A stretch of DNA of 64,000 bases from Pseudomonas mediterranea CFBP 5447. Its GTDB lineage: Bacteria; Pseudomonadota; Gammaproteobacteria; Pseudomonadales; Pseudomonadaceae. A program made the translations under genes and the position numbers. The stretch covers positions 333,910 through 397,909 of the forward strand of contig NZ_KN322985.1 of the NCBI RefSeq assembly GCF_000774145.1. Reading direction: 5' to 3'. Within the stretch, counting starts at the first letter, position 1, and each line of letters begins with the position of its first letter. Shown one piece after another: positions 1 through 8,997 of this stretch. Under the pieces are notes generated by a model, which worked only from the letters and a program-made list of their open reading frames with translations, ran no database searches and was not told the origin of the DNA.

Positions 1-3000
1 ACGCCGATGACGGTACCGCCGTCGGCACCGAGCACGTCGTTATCCAGCACGTTGCCGCTGACCGTCCCGCCCTCCACTACTGCGGCGGTGTCGCAATAAG
101 CCTTGGGCACATCGTCGACGATGTTGATGACGATGGTACTGGTGACGGTGTTGCCCAGGGAGTCCGTGGCCTGATAGGTGAAACTTTCACTCGTCACGTT
201 CGGGCCGTCGTTGGCATGGGGCGTTGTCGTGGCGGGCGAGGTCAGCGTGTAGGTGTAGGAGCCATCGGGGTTGAGCAGCAACTGCCCGTGGGCGCCGATG
301 GCATCACTTACCAGGGCGAAGGTCACGGCGCCAACGGCACCGGTCACTGCCCCGACGAGGCTGCCAGTAGCGGTTTCGCTGGTGGCGCTCGGGTCGCTGC
401 CGGTGACCGTGCCGGGGGCCAGGTCCTGGGCGTCCTGATTGAGGTCGAGGGCTTTTTCGTGGACGCTGATGTCCTGGTCCGGCGTGGCGACGAGGCAGAC
501 GTCGTGCACGTCGATGGTGATGGTGGTGGTGCTTTCATCGCCGTCGGCATCGCGCACGGTGTAGGTGAACACGTCCGTGGCACCGGGTGCGCTGACGCTG
601 TCCGGATTGCTGTGGTAGACCGCGTTGCCATTGGCGTCCAGGGTCAGGTAGCCGTAGGTGCCGTTGATCTGGGTATTGAGGCCGCCGATTGCCGGGGTCG
701 AGGTGTCGTCACCGGCGCGTACGCCGATCACCGCGCCGCTGGCAGCGGGCCCATCGGCACCGCCCACGTCGTTGTCCAGGACATTGCCGCTGACCGTCCC
801 ACCTTCATTCACCGAGGCGGAATCGGCGTGGGCGGTGGGCAAGTCGTCGACGATGTTCACGTCGAGATTGCCGGTTGCCGTGGTGCCGTTGTCATCCGTG
901 GCGACGACGGTGAATTGCTCGCTGAGGCTGTTGGCGCCGTTGGCGTTTGGATGGGCTTCGTTATCCAGCAAGGTGTAGCTGTAGCTGACCACCCCTGTGG
1001 CTGCGTTGAAACCGGTGATGGTCAGGGTGTTGCCCAGCGCCGTGGTGATGGACTGTGGAAAACCTGCCGCCACACCACCGCTAACGACCGTGATGCCGCC
1101 CACGCTCAAGGTCTGCACACCGTCCAGCGCGGTCACGGTGAAGGTGCCGCTCTGGGTCAGCGCCGGCGCATCCGGGCTCGTGCCATCGCTGAGGTTTTTC
1201 TCCTGCACCGTCAGCTCGCCGCCCTCGGTGTCCAGGCCGGTGATGATCACCGGATCGTCGTTGTTGTGCACTTGCAGCACCAGGTTCGCAGTGCTGGTAT
1301 CGCCATCCGCGTCGGTCAGGGTGTAGGTGAAGGTTTCAGTGCCGTTGCCGCCGCCGTGCAAACCTTTGAAATCCGTGTCGGCGGGATTGAGGGTGTAGGT
1401 GTAGGACCCGTCGGCGTTGAGGACCAGGGTGCCGTAGGTGCCGGTGAACGTACCCGGAGTGATCGGGCCCGACGCAACGTGGTCTGCGCCTTCGGTGTCG
1501 TTGGTCAGCACGCTGCCGGTCAGGGTCAGGTTGGTTTCCGAGGTGGTGCCGACGTTGCTGTCGTCCACGGCATGCGGCAGGTCGTCGACGATATTCACAT
1601 CGAGATTGCCCGTGGCAGTGGTGCCGTTGTCATCGGTAACGACGACGTTGAACTGCTCGCCGAGAATGTTGGCGCCGTTGGCGTTCGGATGAGCTTCGTT
1701 GTCCAGCAAGGTGTAGCTGTAGCTGACCACGCCCGTGGCCGCGTTGAAGCCGGTGATGGTCAGGGTATTGCCCAGCGCCGTGGTGATGGACTGTGGAAAA
1801 CCTGCCGCCACGCCGCCGCTGACGACAGTGATGCCGCCGACGCTCAAGGTCTGCACACCGTCCAGCGCGGTCACAGTGAAGGTGCCGCTCTGGGTCAGGG
1901 CCGGCGCATCAGGACTGCTGCCGTCGCTGAGGTTTTTCTCCTGCACCGTCAGCTCACCGCCGTCGGTGTCCAGGCCGGTGATGATCACCGGATCGTCGTT
2001 GTTGTGCACTTGCAGCACCAGGTTCGCAGTGCTGGTGTCACCGTCCGCATCGGTCAGGGTGTAGGTGAAGGTTTCGGTCCCGCTTCCCCCGCCATGCAGC
2101 GCCACGAATTGCGGGTCGCTGGTGTCCAGGGTGTAGGTGTACGTACCGTTGGGGTTGAGTACCAGCGTGCCGTAGGTACCGGTGAACGTCCCGCCGATGA
2201 TCGGCCCGCTGTCGGGGCCGGTGGGAATGCGATCGGCGCCCTGGTGGTCGTTGGGCAATACGTTGCCGGTGAGAGTGACCAGGGTTTCCGATGCGGTGCT
2301 GGCATTGCTGTCGTCGATGGCCTGGGGCACGTCGTCGGTGATATTGACGTCCAGGGTGCCGGTGGCGCTGTCGCCATCGGTGTCCACCGCCACGACCGGG
2401 AACTGTTCGGTGAGGGTATTGGCACCGTCGCCGGCAGGATGGCTTTCATTGTCGAGCAGCGTATAGGTGTAGCTGACTACCCCGGTGGCGGGATTGTAGC
2501 CGGTGATGGTCAGGGTATTGCCCAGTGCGGTGGTGATGGCCTGGGGGAAGCCTGCGGGCACGCCAGCGGCAATCACGCTGATGCCGCCGATGCTCAAGCT
2601 GCTCAACCCGTCAGGGGCATTGATGGTGAAGGTGCCGCTCTGTACCAATGCGCCCGGATTGCTGGCTGAGCCATCGGCCAGGTTGGCCTCGTTGGCGGTC
2701 AGTTCGCCGCCCTCCACGTTCAGCCCGTCGAGGGTCACGGGATTGTCCGGCGGTTCAGGGGTCACCGGTGGCACGGTTTGATTGTCGCCGTTGCCGTTCT
2801 CATCGCCAGCCAGACGTACCAGCGGAAATTCGGGAATCCCGTTGAATCCGGCTGTAGGAAAACCGATCTGCGGTGCCACGACGCCGCCCACCTCTTCCAA
2901 CAGGACAAAACTGTGCCCCCCACCCAAGGCACCGGGGGCACCACCCGCACCGGGGCCAGCGGCGGTGGCTTCTCCTGTCTGGGTCGGGTCGGCACCGGCG

Positions 3001-3308
3001 GCGATGGCTTGCTGCAGTTTCTGCACATCGGTCAGTTGCCCGGCCGTCGGTGTCGCCGCTTCAGGCACATCGACATGGGGAACCTGGTGGGCCAGCAGTT
3101 GCGCGGTGAGGGTCAGGTTGCTTTCACGGCCCAGCGTCAGGTCCTGACCGTTCGCAAGGTGCACGGCCACTGCTCCTTCGGCACCGGTGATCAGGTGCTC
3201 GCCGGCATACAGCCGGTCCCCTTCGACCAGAGGACGCCGCTGGCCTGCGGCCGTCTCTGCGAAAACCTGCCCCACAATCTTGCTGACTGTACCGACGAGC
3301 GCTGCCAT
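1..3308 (-). CDS. Giant retention-module RTX/VCBS-type adhesin (LapA/MapA class), N-terminal part
   Basis: The reading frame is open from the ATG at 3308 to the left edge, so about 1100 N-terminal residues are visible and the rest lies outside. The start was chosen because GGAGG lies 7 nt upstream. Residues 1-60 (MAALVGTVSKIVGQVF, then VEGDRLYAGE and LANGQDLTLGRES) match the retention module of LapA-type adhesins, which anchors the protein in the TolC-like pore. TAAG at residues 115-118, followed by a Gly/Ala-rich stretch and GGGHSFVLLEE, looks like the LapG periplasmic protease site. From about residue 189 come 246-256-aa modules with VxNIxDD, TYTLTDADGD and HNNDDPVIITGLD motifs (VCBS/BapA-like). 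The divergent type I secretion operon is the likely exporter. The repeats start sooner than in classical LapA, and the neighbourhood looks mid-chromosomal, so MapA or a third paralogue is possible. Confidence 0.88.
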   Translation of the reverse strand, partial: MAALVGTVSKIVGQVFAETAAGQRRPLVEGDRLYAGEHLITGAEGAVAVHLANGQDLTLGRESNLTLTAQLLAHQVPHVDVPEAATPTAGQLTDVQKLQQAIAAGADPTQTGEATAAGPGAGGAPGALGGGHSFVLLEEVGGVVAPQIGFPTAGFNGIPEFPLVRLAGDENGNGDNQTVPPVTPEPPDNPVTLDGLNVEGGELTANEANLADGSASNPGALVQSGTFTINAPDGLSSLSIGGISVIAAGVPAGFPQAITTALGNTLTITGYNPATGVVSYTYTLLDNESHPAGDGANTLTEQFPVVAVDTDGDSATGTLDVNITDDVPQAIDDSNASTASETLVTLTGNVLPNDHQGADRIPTGPDSGPIIGGTFTGTYGTLVLNPNGTYTYTLDTSDPQFVALHGGGSGTETFTYTLTDADGDTSTANLVLQVHNNDDPVIITGLDTDGGELTVQEKNLSDGSSPDAPALTQSGTFTVTALDGVQTLSVGGITVVSGGVAAGFPQSITTALGNTLTITGFNAATGVVSYSYTLLDNEAHPNANGANILGEQFNVVVTDDNGTTATGNLDVNIVDDLPHAVDDSNVGTTSETNLTLTGSVLTNDTEGADHVASGPITPGTFTGTYGTLVLNADGSYTYTLNPADTDFKGLHGGGNGTETFTYTLTDADGDTSTANLVLQVHNNDDPVIITGLDTEGGELTVQEKNLSDGTSPDAPALTQSGTFTVTALDGVQTLSVGGITVVSGGVAAGFPQSITTALGNTLTITGFNAATGVVSYSYTLLDNEAHPNANGANSLSEQFTVVATDDNGTTATGNLDVNIVDDLPTAHADSASVNEGGTVSGNVLDNDVGGADGPAASGAVIGVRAGDDTSTPAIGGLNTQINGTYGYLTLDANGNAVYHSNPDSVSAPGATDVFTYTVRDADGDESTTTITIDVHDVCLVATPDQDISVHEKALDLNQDAQDLAPGTVTGSDPSATSETATGSLVGAVTGAVGAVTFALVSDAIGAHGQLLLNPDGSYTYTLTSPATTTPHANDGPNVTSESFTYQATDSLGNTVTSTIVINIVDDVPKAYCDTAAVVEGGTVSGNVLDNDVLGADGGTVIG
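1239..1976 (-). repeat. 738-bp adhesin module, near-identical to the following one
   Basis: This module (246 aa, starting GLDTDGGEL) and the start of the next one (below 1239) are almost identical in DNA over about 430 bp. The stretch around 1641-2070 matches 903-1332 with an offset of 738 bp. A more diverged copy occupies 1977-2744. This is the pattern expected of recombining adhesin repeats. Confidence 0.8.
2955..2966 (-). other. TAAG motif, predicted LapG-type cleavage site in the adhesin
   Basis: These codons read Thr-Ala-Ala-Gly at residues 115-118, between the retention module and the first repeat. The dialanine in a TAAG context is the known target of the calcium-dependent protease LapG in LapA and MapA. 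No lapD or lapG homologue lies in this window, so the protease would have to act in trans. Confidence 0.6.
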
Positions 3309-3760
3309 GTGCATCCCTCCGTTGCCAACCGCAGTCGGCCCTTTGTTGGGTGAAGAAATCCGTGCTTAGGGACAACCAGGAAATCTGGAAAATCTGCCAG
3401 CTTTCGCAGGTTCAAGAAGCGCTAGCCAGTCGCCACAACGACAAAAAACCGTCACTTCAAAGTCCTGCTCATTCAACCCTGTAGGCACCTCTTCACATTG
3501 TTTCAAAACTCCAACGGAACTTTTATTTGACGTCCAAAAGCCGTCAGAGCCCGCAATTTCAAAGGAATTGCCTTTGAACAATGTGCCGCTTTTTTCCGGG
3601 CACATAAGTTTTTTTCGGCATAAGCGTTATGAGAAATTCTTCTTAGGTTTCCCTCAGGATGTTCTTAGCTGTGTTGTTACAAGGTTGAAACGGTTTTGAT
3701 CTTAAATACGTCAATATTCTGGCGACACAGAAGCACAACAGACCTCAGGAGATGCACCCC
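3309..3760. promoter_or_regulatory. Divergent control region between the adhesin and its exporter operon
   Basis: This is 452 bp without a convincing gene. The half next to the exporter operon (about 3600-3750) is clearly AT-richer than the surroundings, as expected for promoters. The sequence at 3710-3723 (GTCAATATTCTGGC) matches the published FleQ-box consensus GTCaNTAAAtTGAC at about 10 of 14 positions. A 79-codon minus-strand frame at 3366-3605 has no Shine-Dalgarno or family resemblance and is not called. Confidence 0.4.
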
Positions 3761-5119
3761 ATGCGCGTTTTATCCCCTCTTTGCAGCGCGGTTTTGCTGG
3801 CGATGGCCTGCTCTTCTTCTGCGCAGGCCATGTCGCTGACCGAAGCGATCCAGAGCACCATCGCGACTCACCCTGAATTGGCGCAACGGGTGGACAGCCG
3901 CCTGTCGGCCAATGAAGACGTCAAGGTCGCCAGGGGGGGCTTCTTTCCGTCGGTGGATTTGAATGCCGGCTACGGCCGTGGCTACAGCGACAACCCCAAC
4001 ACCCGGGCACAGGGCAATCACAACACCAACACCCTGAACTACACCCAGTCGGAGCTGCGCCTGCGGCAGATGCTCTTTGACGGGTTCAACACCAGCAATG
4101 AGGTGGAGCGCACCAAGGGCGTGGTCAATTCCCGGGCCTATTACGCACAGGGCACCGCCCAGGACCTGGCCCTGCGCACCATCGAGGTCTATCTCGAAGT
4201 GCTCAAACGTCGCGAGCTGGTGACCCTGGCCAAGAACAACCTGCAGGCGCACCTGCGGGTCAACGACCAGATCGGCCTGCGCACCCAGCGCGGGGTGGGC
4301 AGCACGGCCGACTCCGACCAGTCCAATGCCCGTCGGGCGCTGGCGGAAAACAACTACGACACCGCCCAGGTCGACCTGGCTGACGCCGAGGCGAACTTCT
4401 ACAGCGTGGTCGGGCGCATGCCCGATGAGCTGGAAGCACCGCCGTCGACCAAGGGCGAAATCCCCGCCGACCTGCGCGAAGCCCAGCAGAGCATGGTGGA
4501 GAACCACCCATACCTGAAATCGGCCCAGGCCGACGTGCAGTCCGCCGAGAGCCAATATGAAGTGGCCAAGTCGCCGTTCTACCCACGCTTCGACGCCGAG
4601 GCCGCGGTGGGCGCCAATAACAACATCGGTGGCGAAGAAGGTCACGACAACAACTGGCGGGTCGGTGTGGTGATGAACTACAACCTGTTCCGCGGCGGCA
4701 GCGACAAGGCACGGCTGGCGTCCAACGCGCACCAGATCGACCAGGCCATGGACATTCGCAATAACGCCTTGCGCCAGCTCAATGAGGACACGCGCCTGGC
4801 CTGGAACGCGATGCTCAACGCTCGCAAGCAGACCCCCACCGCCCGGGAATACGCCGACACTACCGCCCGCGTGCGCGCCGCCTACCAGGATCAGTTCGGC
4901 CTCGGCCAGCGGACCCTGCTCGACCTGCTCGACAGCGAAAACGAGCTGTACAACGCCAACCGTCGCTACACCGAAGTGCGCTACACCGAGGAATACTCGA
5001 TGTACCGGGTGTTGGCGAACATGGGCCTGTTGTTGAGCAAACAACGGATCGTGCTGCCGGCCGACGCCATCGCCCAGACCGAAGTCAAGAGCGAAGCACG
5101 GCTGCCCGAATTGAAGTAG
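3761..5119 (+). CDS. TolC-family outer membrane channel of the adhesin type I secretion system
   Basis: The product should be the outer-membrane pore of a type I secretion system. The start at 3761 has AGGAG 9 nt upstream; an ATG at 3752 touches the ribosome site and is less likely. The protein (452 aa) begins with a signal peptide ending near SSSAQA, then MSLTEAIQSTIATHPEL, the classical start of an outer membrane efflux repeat. Further TolC hallmarks are LRLRQMLFDGFNT, VVMNYNLFRGGSD and FGLGQRTLLDLLDSENEL. It is the first gene of a three-gene operon, 19 nt before the ABC transporter, and diverges from the giant adhesin, which makes a LapE/MapE-type role the natural reading. Confidence 0.9.
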   Translation: MRVLSPLCSAVLLAMACSSSAQAMSLTEAIQSTIATHPELAQRVDSRLSANEDVKVARGGFFPSVDLNAGYGRGYSDNPNTRAQGNHNTNTLNYTQSELRLRQMLFDGFNTSNEVERTKGVVNSRAYYAQGTAQDLALRTIEVYLEVLKRRELVTLAKNNLQAHLRVNDQIGLRTQRGVGSTADSDQSNARRALAENNYDTAQVDLADAEANFYSVVGRMPDELEAPPSTKGEIPADLREAQQSMVENHPYLKSAQADVQSAESQYEVAKSPFYPRFDAEAAVGANNNIGGEEGHDNNWRVGVVMNYNLFRGGSDKARLASNAHQIDQAMDIRNNALRQLNEDTRLAWNAMLNARKQTPTAREYADTTARVRAAYQDQFGLGQRTLLDLLDSENELYNANRRYTEVRYTEEYSMYRVLANMGLLLSKQRIVLPADAIAQTEVKSEARLPELK

Positions 5120-5138
5120 CCCACTGGGAGCGATCGAT

Positions 5139-7298
5139 GTGACCAGCATGGAACCCGCTATCCCCGGCGCCGATCCGCGCCTGAGCTTCGATGACCCTCT
5201 GCTGGATGGTCTGTTGATCCTCTGCAAACTCCATGGCGCGACGGTCAGCCGCGCCAGCCTCAGCGCCGGGCTTCCAATGGCGCACCAACGGCTGAGCCTG
5301 GACCTGCTGCCACGTGCAGCGGCCCGGGCCGGTTTGCAGGCACGGGTGCTGCGCCGGGGCCTGGGCGAGATTTCACCACTCAATCTGCCGGTGATGCTGC
5401 TGCTGGCCGGTGGTCGTTGCGCGGTATTGCGACGCTGGCACAAGGACGGCCGCGCATTGATCCTGCCCTGCGAAGCCGACGGCGGCGAGCAATGGGTCAG
5501 CCGCGAGGAGCTGACCGCCGATTATGCTGGCCAGGCGTTGTTCGCCCGGCCGCGCCATGAACTCGAAGACCTGCGCTCGCCCCTGGTGCCACGGGTCGAA
5601 GCGTGGTTCCGCGACACCTTGAAACTGTCGCGCTGGTTGTACAGCGACGCGATCCTGGCGAGTCTGCTCATCAACCTGCTGGGGTTGATGGTGCCCCTGT
5701 TCGTCATGCAGACCTACGACCGCGTGGTGCCGAACCAGGCCACGTCTACCCTGTGGGTGTTGGCCGTGGGGCTGTTGATCGGCACCGGCTTCGAGCTGGT
5801 ACTGCGGGTGGTGCGCGCGCACCTGCTGGACAGCGCCGGCAAGAAAACCGACGTGATCCTCTCCGCCACCCTGTTCGAGCGCATCACCGGCATGGCGATG
5901 AAAGCCCGGCCGGTGACCATCGGCGGGTTCGCCCAGAGCATCCATGACTTCCAGGGCCTGCGGGAATTTCTCACCGCCGTGACCCTCACCAGCCTGATCG
6001 ACCTGCCCTTTGCCGTGCTGATGCTGCTGGTGATCGGCTTGCTGGGGGGCTGGCTGGTGGTCATTCCGGTGGTGGCGTTTCCCATCACGGTGATCTTCGC
6101 GATGATCATCCAGGTACGCCTGCGCGATACCGTACAAAAAAGCCTGGCCCTGGGTGGCCAGCGCCAGGCCTTGCTGATCGAAACCCTCGGCGGCCTGGAA
6201 ACCCTCAAGGCCTGCAGCGCGGAAAGCGAGCGCCAGCACCAATGGGAAAGCACCCACGGCGCCCTCACCCGCCTGGACAGCCATGCGCGCAACCTCTCGG
6301 CACTGGCGACCAACGGCACTCTGTTCCTGCAGCAATTGGCCGGCATGACCACCATCGTCGCCGGGGTCTACAGCATCATCGCCGGCAACCTCAGCGTCGG
6401 TGCGCTGGTGGCGTCCTATATGCTTGGCAGCCGGGTGCTGGCGCCACTGGGGCAGATCGCCGGGTTGATCACCCGTTACCAGCAGGCCCAACTCACCATG
6501 CGCAGCACCGACGCCCTGATGGCGCTGCCCCAGGAGCGCGATGCCAGGCAGCGGCCATTGGACCGCACCCAATTGCAGGGGGCGCTGGACGTCCACGGCG
6601 TGACGTTCCACTACAACGACCAGAGCACACCGGCGCTGTCGAACGCGAGCTTCAAACTCAAGGCCGGTGAACGGGTCGGGATCATCGGCCGCAGCGGCTC
6701 GGGCAAAAGCACCCTGGCGCGCCTGTTGATGGGATTCTACGAACCGCAGGAAGGCCAGTTGCTGCTCGACGGCCTGGACCTGCGGCAACTGGACATCGCC
6801 GACCTGCGCCAACAGATCGGCTATGTCGCCCATGACCTGCCGCTGCTGGCCGGCAGTCTGCGCGACAACCTGACCCTCGGCGCCCGCTACATCAGCGACG
6901 CGCGCATGCTCGAAGTGGCGGAACTGACCGGCGTCGGCGAACTGGCCCGCCAGCATCCCCAGGGCTTCGACCGCCCGGTGGGCGAACGCGGCCAACTGCT
7001 CTCCGGCGGCCAGCGCCAGGCCGTGCTGCTGGCCCGGGCCCTGTTGCTCGATCCACCGATCCTGCTGCTGGACGAACCCACCAGCGCCATGGACAACAGC
7101 AGCGAAGACACTTTGCGGCAAAAGCTCCACACACACATTCAGGGCAAGACCTTGCTGCTGGTCACCCACCGCACCTCGATGCTGAGCCTGGTGGATCGCC
7201 TGGTGGTGCTGGACAACGGCCGGATCGTCGCGGATGGACCGAAAGAAATGGTGATCGATGCGCTGCGCAAGGGGCGGGTGGGTTCCGGAACGGTTTAG
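5139..7298 (+). CDS. Type I secretion ABC transporter with C39-like domain (LapB class)
   Basis: This 719-aa fused permease-ATPase probably powers adhesin export. It starts at GTG 5139 with GGGAG 8 nt upstream; an ATG at 5148 is the alternative. Residues about 20-140 form a C39-peptidase-like domain without the catalytic DCG cysteine motif, as in HlyB/LapB transporters, which bind the substrate without cleaving it. Membrane segments follow from about residue 165 (ILASLLINLLGLMVPLFVMQ) to about 440. The ATPase has Walker A GRSGSGKST, signature LLSGGQRQA, Walker B LLLDEPTSAMD and switch His in LLVTHRTS. A REP pair separates it from the next gene, but the three genes are collinear. Confidence 0.92.
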   Translation: MTSMEPAIPGADPRLSFDDPLLDGLLILCKLHGATVSRASLSAGLPMAHQRLSLDLLPRAAARAGLQARVLRRGLGEISPLNLPVMLLLAGGRCAVLRRWHKDGRALILPCEADGGEQWVSREELTADYAGQALFARPRHELEDLRSPLVPRVEAWFRDTLKLSRWLYSDAILASLLINLLGLMVPLFVMQTYDRVVPNQATSTLWVLAVGLLIGTGFELVLRVVRAHLLDSAGKKTDVILSATLFERITGMAMKARPVTIGGFAQSIHDFQGLREFLTAVTLTSLIDLPFAVLMLLVIGLLGGWLVVIPVVAFPITVIFAMIIQVRLRDTVQKSLALGGQRQALLIETLGGLETLKACSAESERQHQWESTHGALTRLDSHARNLSALATNGTLFLQQLAGMTTIVAGVYSIIAGNLSVGALVASYMLGSRVLAPLGQIAGLITRYQQAQLTMRSTDALMALPQERDARQRPLDRTQLQGALDVHGVTFHYNDQSTPALSNASFKLKAGERVGIIGRSGSGKSTLARLLMGFYEPQEGQLLLDGLDLRQLDIADLRQQIGYVAHDLPLLAGSLRDNLTLGARYISDARMLEVAELTGVGELARQHPQGFDRPVGERGQLLSGGQRQAVLLARALLLDPPILLLDEPTSAMDNSSEDTLRQKLHTHIQGKTLLLVTHRTSMLSLVDRLVVLDNGRIVADGPKEMVIDALRKGRVGSGTV

Positions 7299-7316
7299 CA
7301 AGCACCACCGAACCCT

Positions 7317-7446
7317 GTGGCGAGGGGATTTATCCCCGCTGGGCTGCGAAGCGGCCCTAACACCTGACACCTCGGTATATCAGGCAGATTGAGTTGACTG
7401 GTTTGGGGCTGCTTTGCAGCCCAGCGGGGATAAATCCCCTCGCCAC
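7317..7446. repeat. REP-like inverted pair, family B (GTGGCGAGGG...)
   Basis: Two copies in opposite orientation (7317-7360 and 7405-7446) carry GTGGCGAGGGGATTTATCCC followed by CGCTGGGCTGCGAAGC-type sequence, and so form a large potential hairpin. They occupy the gap between the ABC and HlyD-like genes. Relatives are found throughout the window. Confidence 0.85.
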
Positions 7447-7493
7447 AAAAGCCGTGCCCAGCATTACTTCATTTAACCGACGGGTATCCCCCC

Positions 7494-8858
7494 ATGTCTG
7501 CCCAAACATCCGATCCAGCCGCCCGAAGCTACTTCGGCAGTTTCAGCAAAAGTGCCGAAAGCGAGTTCATGCCGGAAACTGCCGGCGCGGCGTTGCAGGA
7601 TTCGCCACGCCGATCCCGCGTCACCGTGTGGCTGGCCGCCGGGCTGATCGTCACCGCGCTGGTGTGGGCGAAACTGGCGATCCTGCAGGAAGTCACCACC
7701 GGCGAGGGCAAGGCGATTCCGTCGAGCAAGGTCCAGGTGATCCAGAACCTGGAGGGCGGTATCGTCACCGAGATTTTCGTCCGCGAAGGCCAGATGGTGA
7801 ACAAGGGCGATACCCTGCTGCGCCTCGACGACACGCGGTACCGGTCGAACAAGGGCGAAAGCGAGGCCGACCGCTATGCCTTGATGGCCCAGGTCCAGCG
7901 TTTGTCGGCAGAAGCCGAGGGGCGGCCGTTCCAGGTATCGGCCGAGGTGACCGCCAAGGCTCCACAAGTGGCCGAGGACGAGCGCTCGCTGTATGAGCAA
8001 CGACAACGGCGCCTGGCCAGCGAACAACGGACCCTGACCGAGCAACTGCGGCAGAAGACCCAGGAGCTGGCGGAGTTTCGTTCCAAGCAAGCCCAGTTCA
8101 GTTCCAGCCTGGCCCTGCTGCAAGAGGAAATGAACATGTCCGCGCCGCTGGTGAGCACCGGGGCGGTGTCACCGGTGGAAATCCTGCGGCTCAAGCGCAG
8201 CGCGGTGGAGATCCGTGGCTCGCTCAACGCCACCACCCTGGCGATCCCCCGGGCCGAATCGGCGATCAATGAAATCAAGAGCAAGATCGACGAATCGGAA
8301 CAGACGTTCCGCTCCGACGCAGCCAAGGAGCTCAACGAGAAACGCACGGACCTGTCGAAGATCACCGCCTCGAGCATCGCCATTGACGACCGCGTGACCC
8401 GCACCACTGTCGTTTCACCGGTGCATGGGGTGATCAAGCAGCTCAAGGTCAACACCATCGGCGGCGTGGTGCAGCCGGGCAGCGACATGGTGGAAATAGT
8501 GCCCATGGAGGACAACCTGCTGATCGAAGCCAAGGTCCGCCCACAGGACGTTGCCTTCCTCAATCCGGGCCAGAAAGCCATGGTCAAGTTCAGCGCCTAT
8601 GACTACACCATCTACGGCGGGCTCAGTGCCCGGCTCGAACTGATCGGTGCCGACACCATCACCGACGACAAGGGCAACAGCTTCTACCTGATCCAGGTGC
8701 GTACCGATAAGAACCATTTGGGCGGCGACACCAAGCCGTTGCTGATCATCCCGGGGATGGTGGCGACGGTGGACATCATTACCGGGGAGAAAAGTGTGCT
8801 GGATTACTTGCTCAAGCCGGTGTTGAAGGCGCGGACCGAGGCGATGCGCGAGCGGTAG
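7494..8858 (+). CDS. HlyD-family membrane fusion protein of the type I secretion system (LapC class)
   Basis: The product (454 aa) is the periplasmic adaptor linking the ABC transporter to the TolC-like pore. A single N-terminal membrane anchor lies near residues 43-62 (VTVWLAAGLIVTALVWAKLA). It is followed by the HlyD beta-lipoyl start (GKAIPSSKVQVIQNLEGGIV, then VREGQMVNKGDTLLRLDD). A long coiled-coil region occupies about residues 140-290. The second half-motif TTVVSPVHGVIKQLKVNTIGG is the canonical HlyD return strand, and the C-terminus has the usual VEIVPMEDNLLIEAKVRPQDVAF. It completes the exporter with the two genes upstream. Confidence 0.93.
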   Translation: MSAQTSDPAARSYFGSFSKSAESEFMPETAGAALQDSPRRSRVTVWLAAGLIVTALVWAKLAILQEVTTGEGKAIPSSKVQVIQNLEGGIVTEIFVREGQMVNKGDTLLRLDDTRYRSNKGESEADRYALMAQVQRLSAEAEGRPFQVSAEVTAKAPQVAEDERSLYEQRQRRLASEQRTLTEQLRQKTQELAEFRSKQAQFSSSLALLQEEMNMSAPLVSTGAVSPVEILRLKRSAVEIRGSLNATTLAIPRAESAINEIKSKIDESEQTFRSDAAKELNEKRTDLSKITASSIAIDDRVTRTTVVSPVHGVIKQLKVNTIGGVVQPGSDMVEIVPMEDNLLIEAKVRPQDVAFLNPGQKAMVKFSAYDYTIYGGLSARLELIGADTITDDKGNSFYLIQVRTDKNHLGGDTKPLLIIPGMVATVDIITGEKSVLDYLLKPVLKARTEAMRER

Positions 8859-8893
8859 TCTGAGCCAGGATGTTCATTGATGGTTTTATCGCT

Positions 8894-8987
8894 ATCGCGA
8901 GCAGGCTCGCTCCCACAGGGGGATCTCCAGTGGATACAAAATATGTGATCACCACGGCTCTACTGTGGGAGCGAGCCTGCTCGCGAT
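8894..8987. repeat. REP-like inverted pair, family A (GTGGGAGCGAGCCTGCTCGCGAT)
   Basis: A reverse copy at 8894-8916 and a forward copy at 8965-8987 flank a 48-nt spacer. They lie between the convergent HlyD-like and tRNA-modification genes, the usual position of such elements in fluorescent pseudomonads. Confidence 0.85.
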
Positions 8988-8997
8988 GAGGCCAGTA

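Noticed and set aside
216..2669. 817-codon plus-strand frame
   Set aside because: It mirrors the adhesin repeats and shows low-complexity Gly/Val/Ala composition without any domain.
3366..3605. 79-codon minus-strand frame upstream of the adhesin
   Set aside because: No ribosome site, atypical composition and no recognisable family; better read as control region.
3770..7370. Long minus-strand frames opposite the exporter operon
   Set aside because: They are antisense to the clearly identified TolC-like and ABC genes and rich in His/Gln/Gly, as expected for shadow frames.
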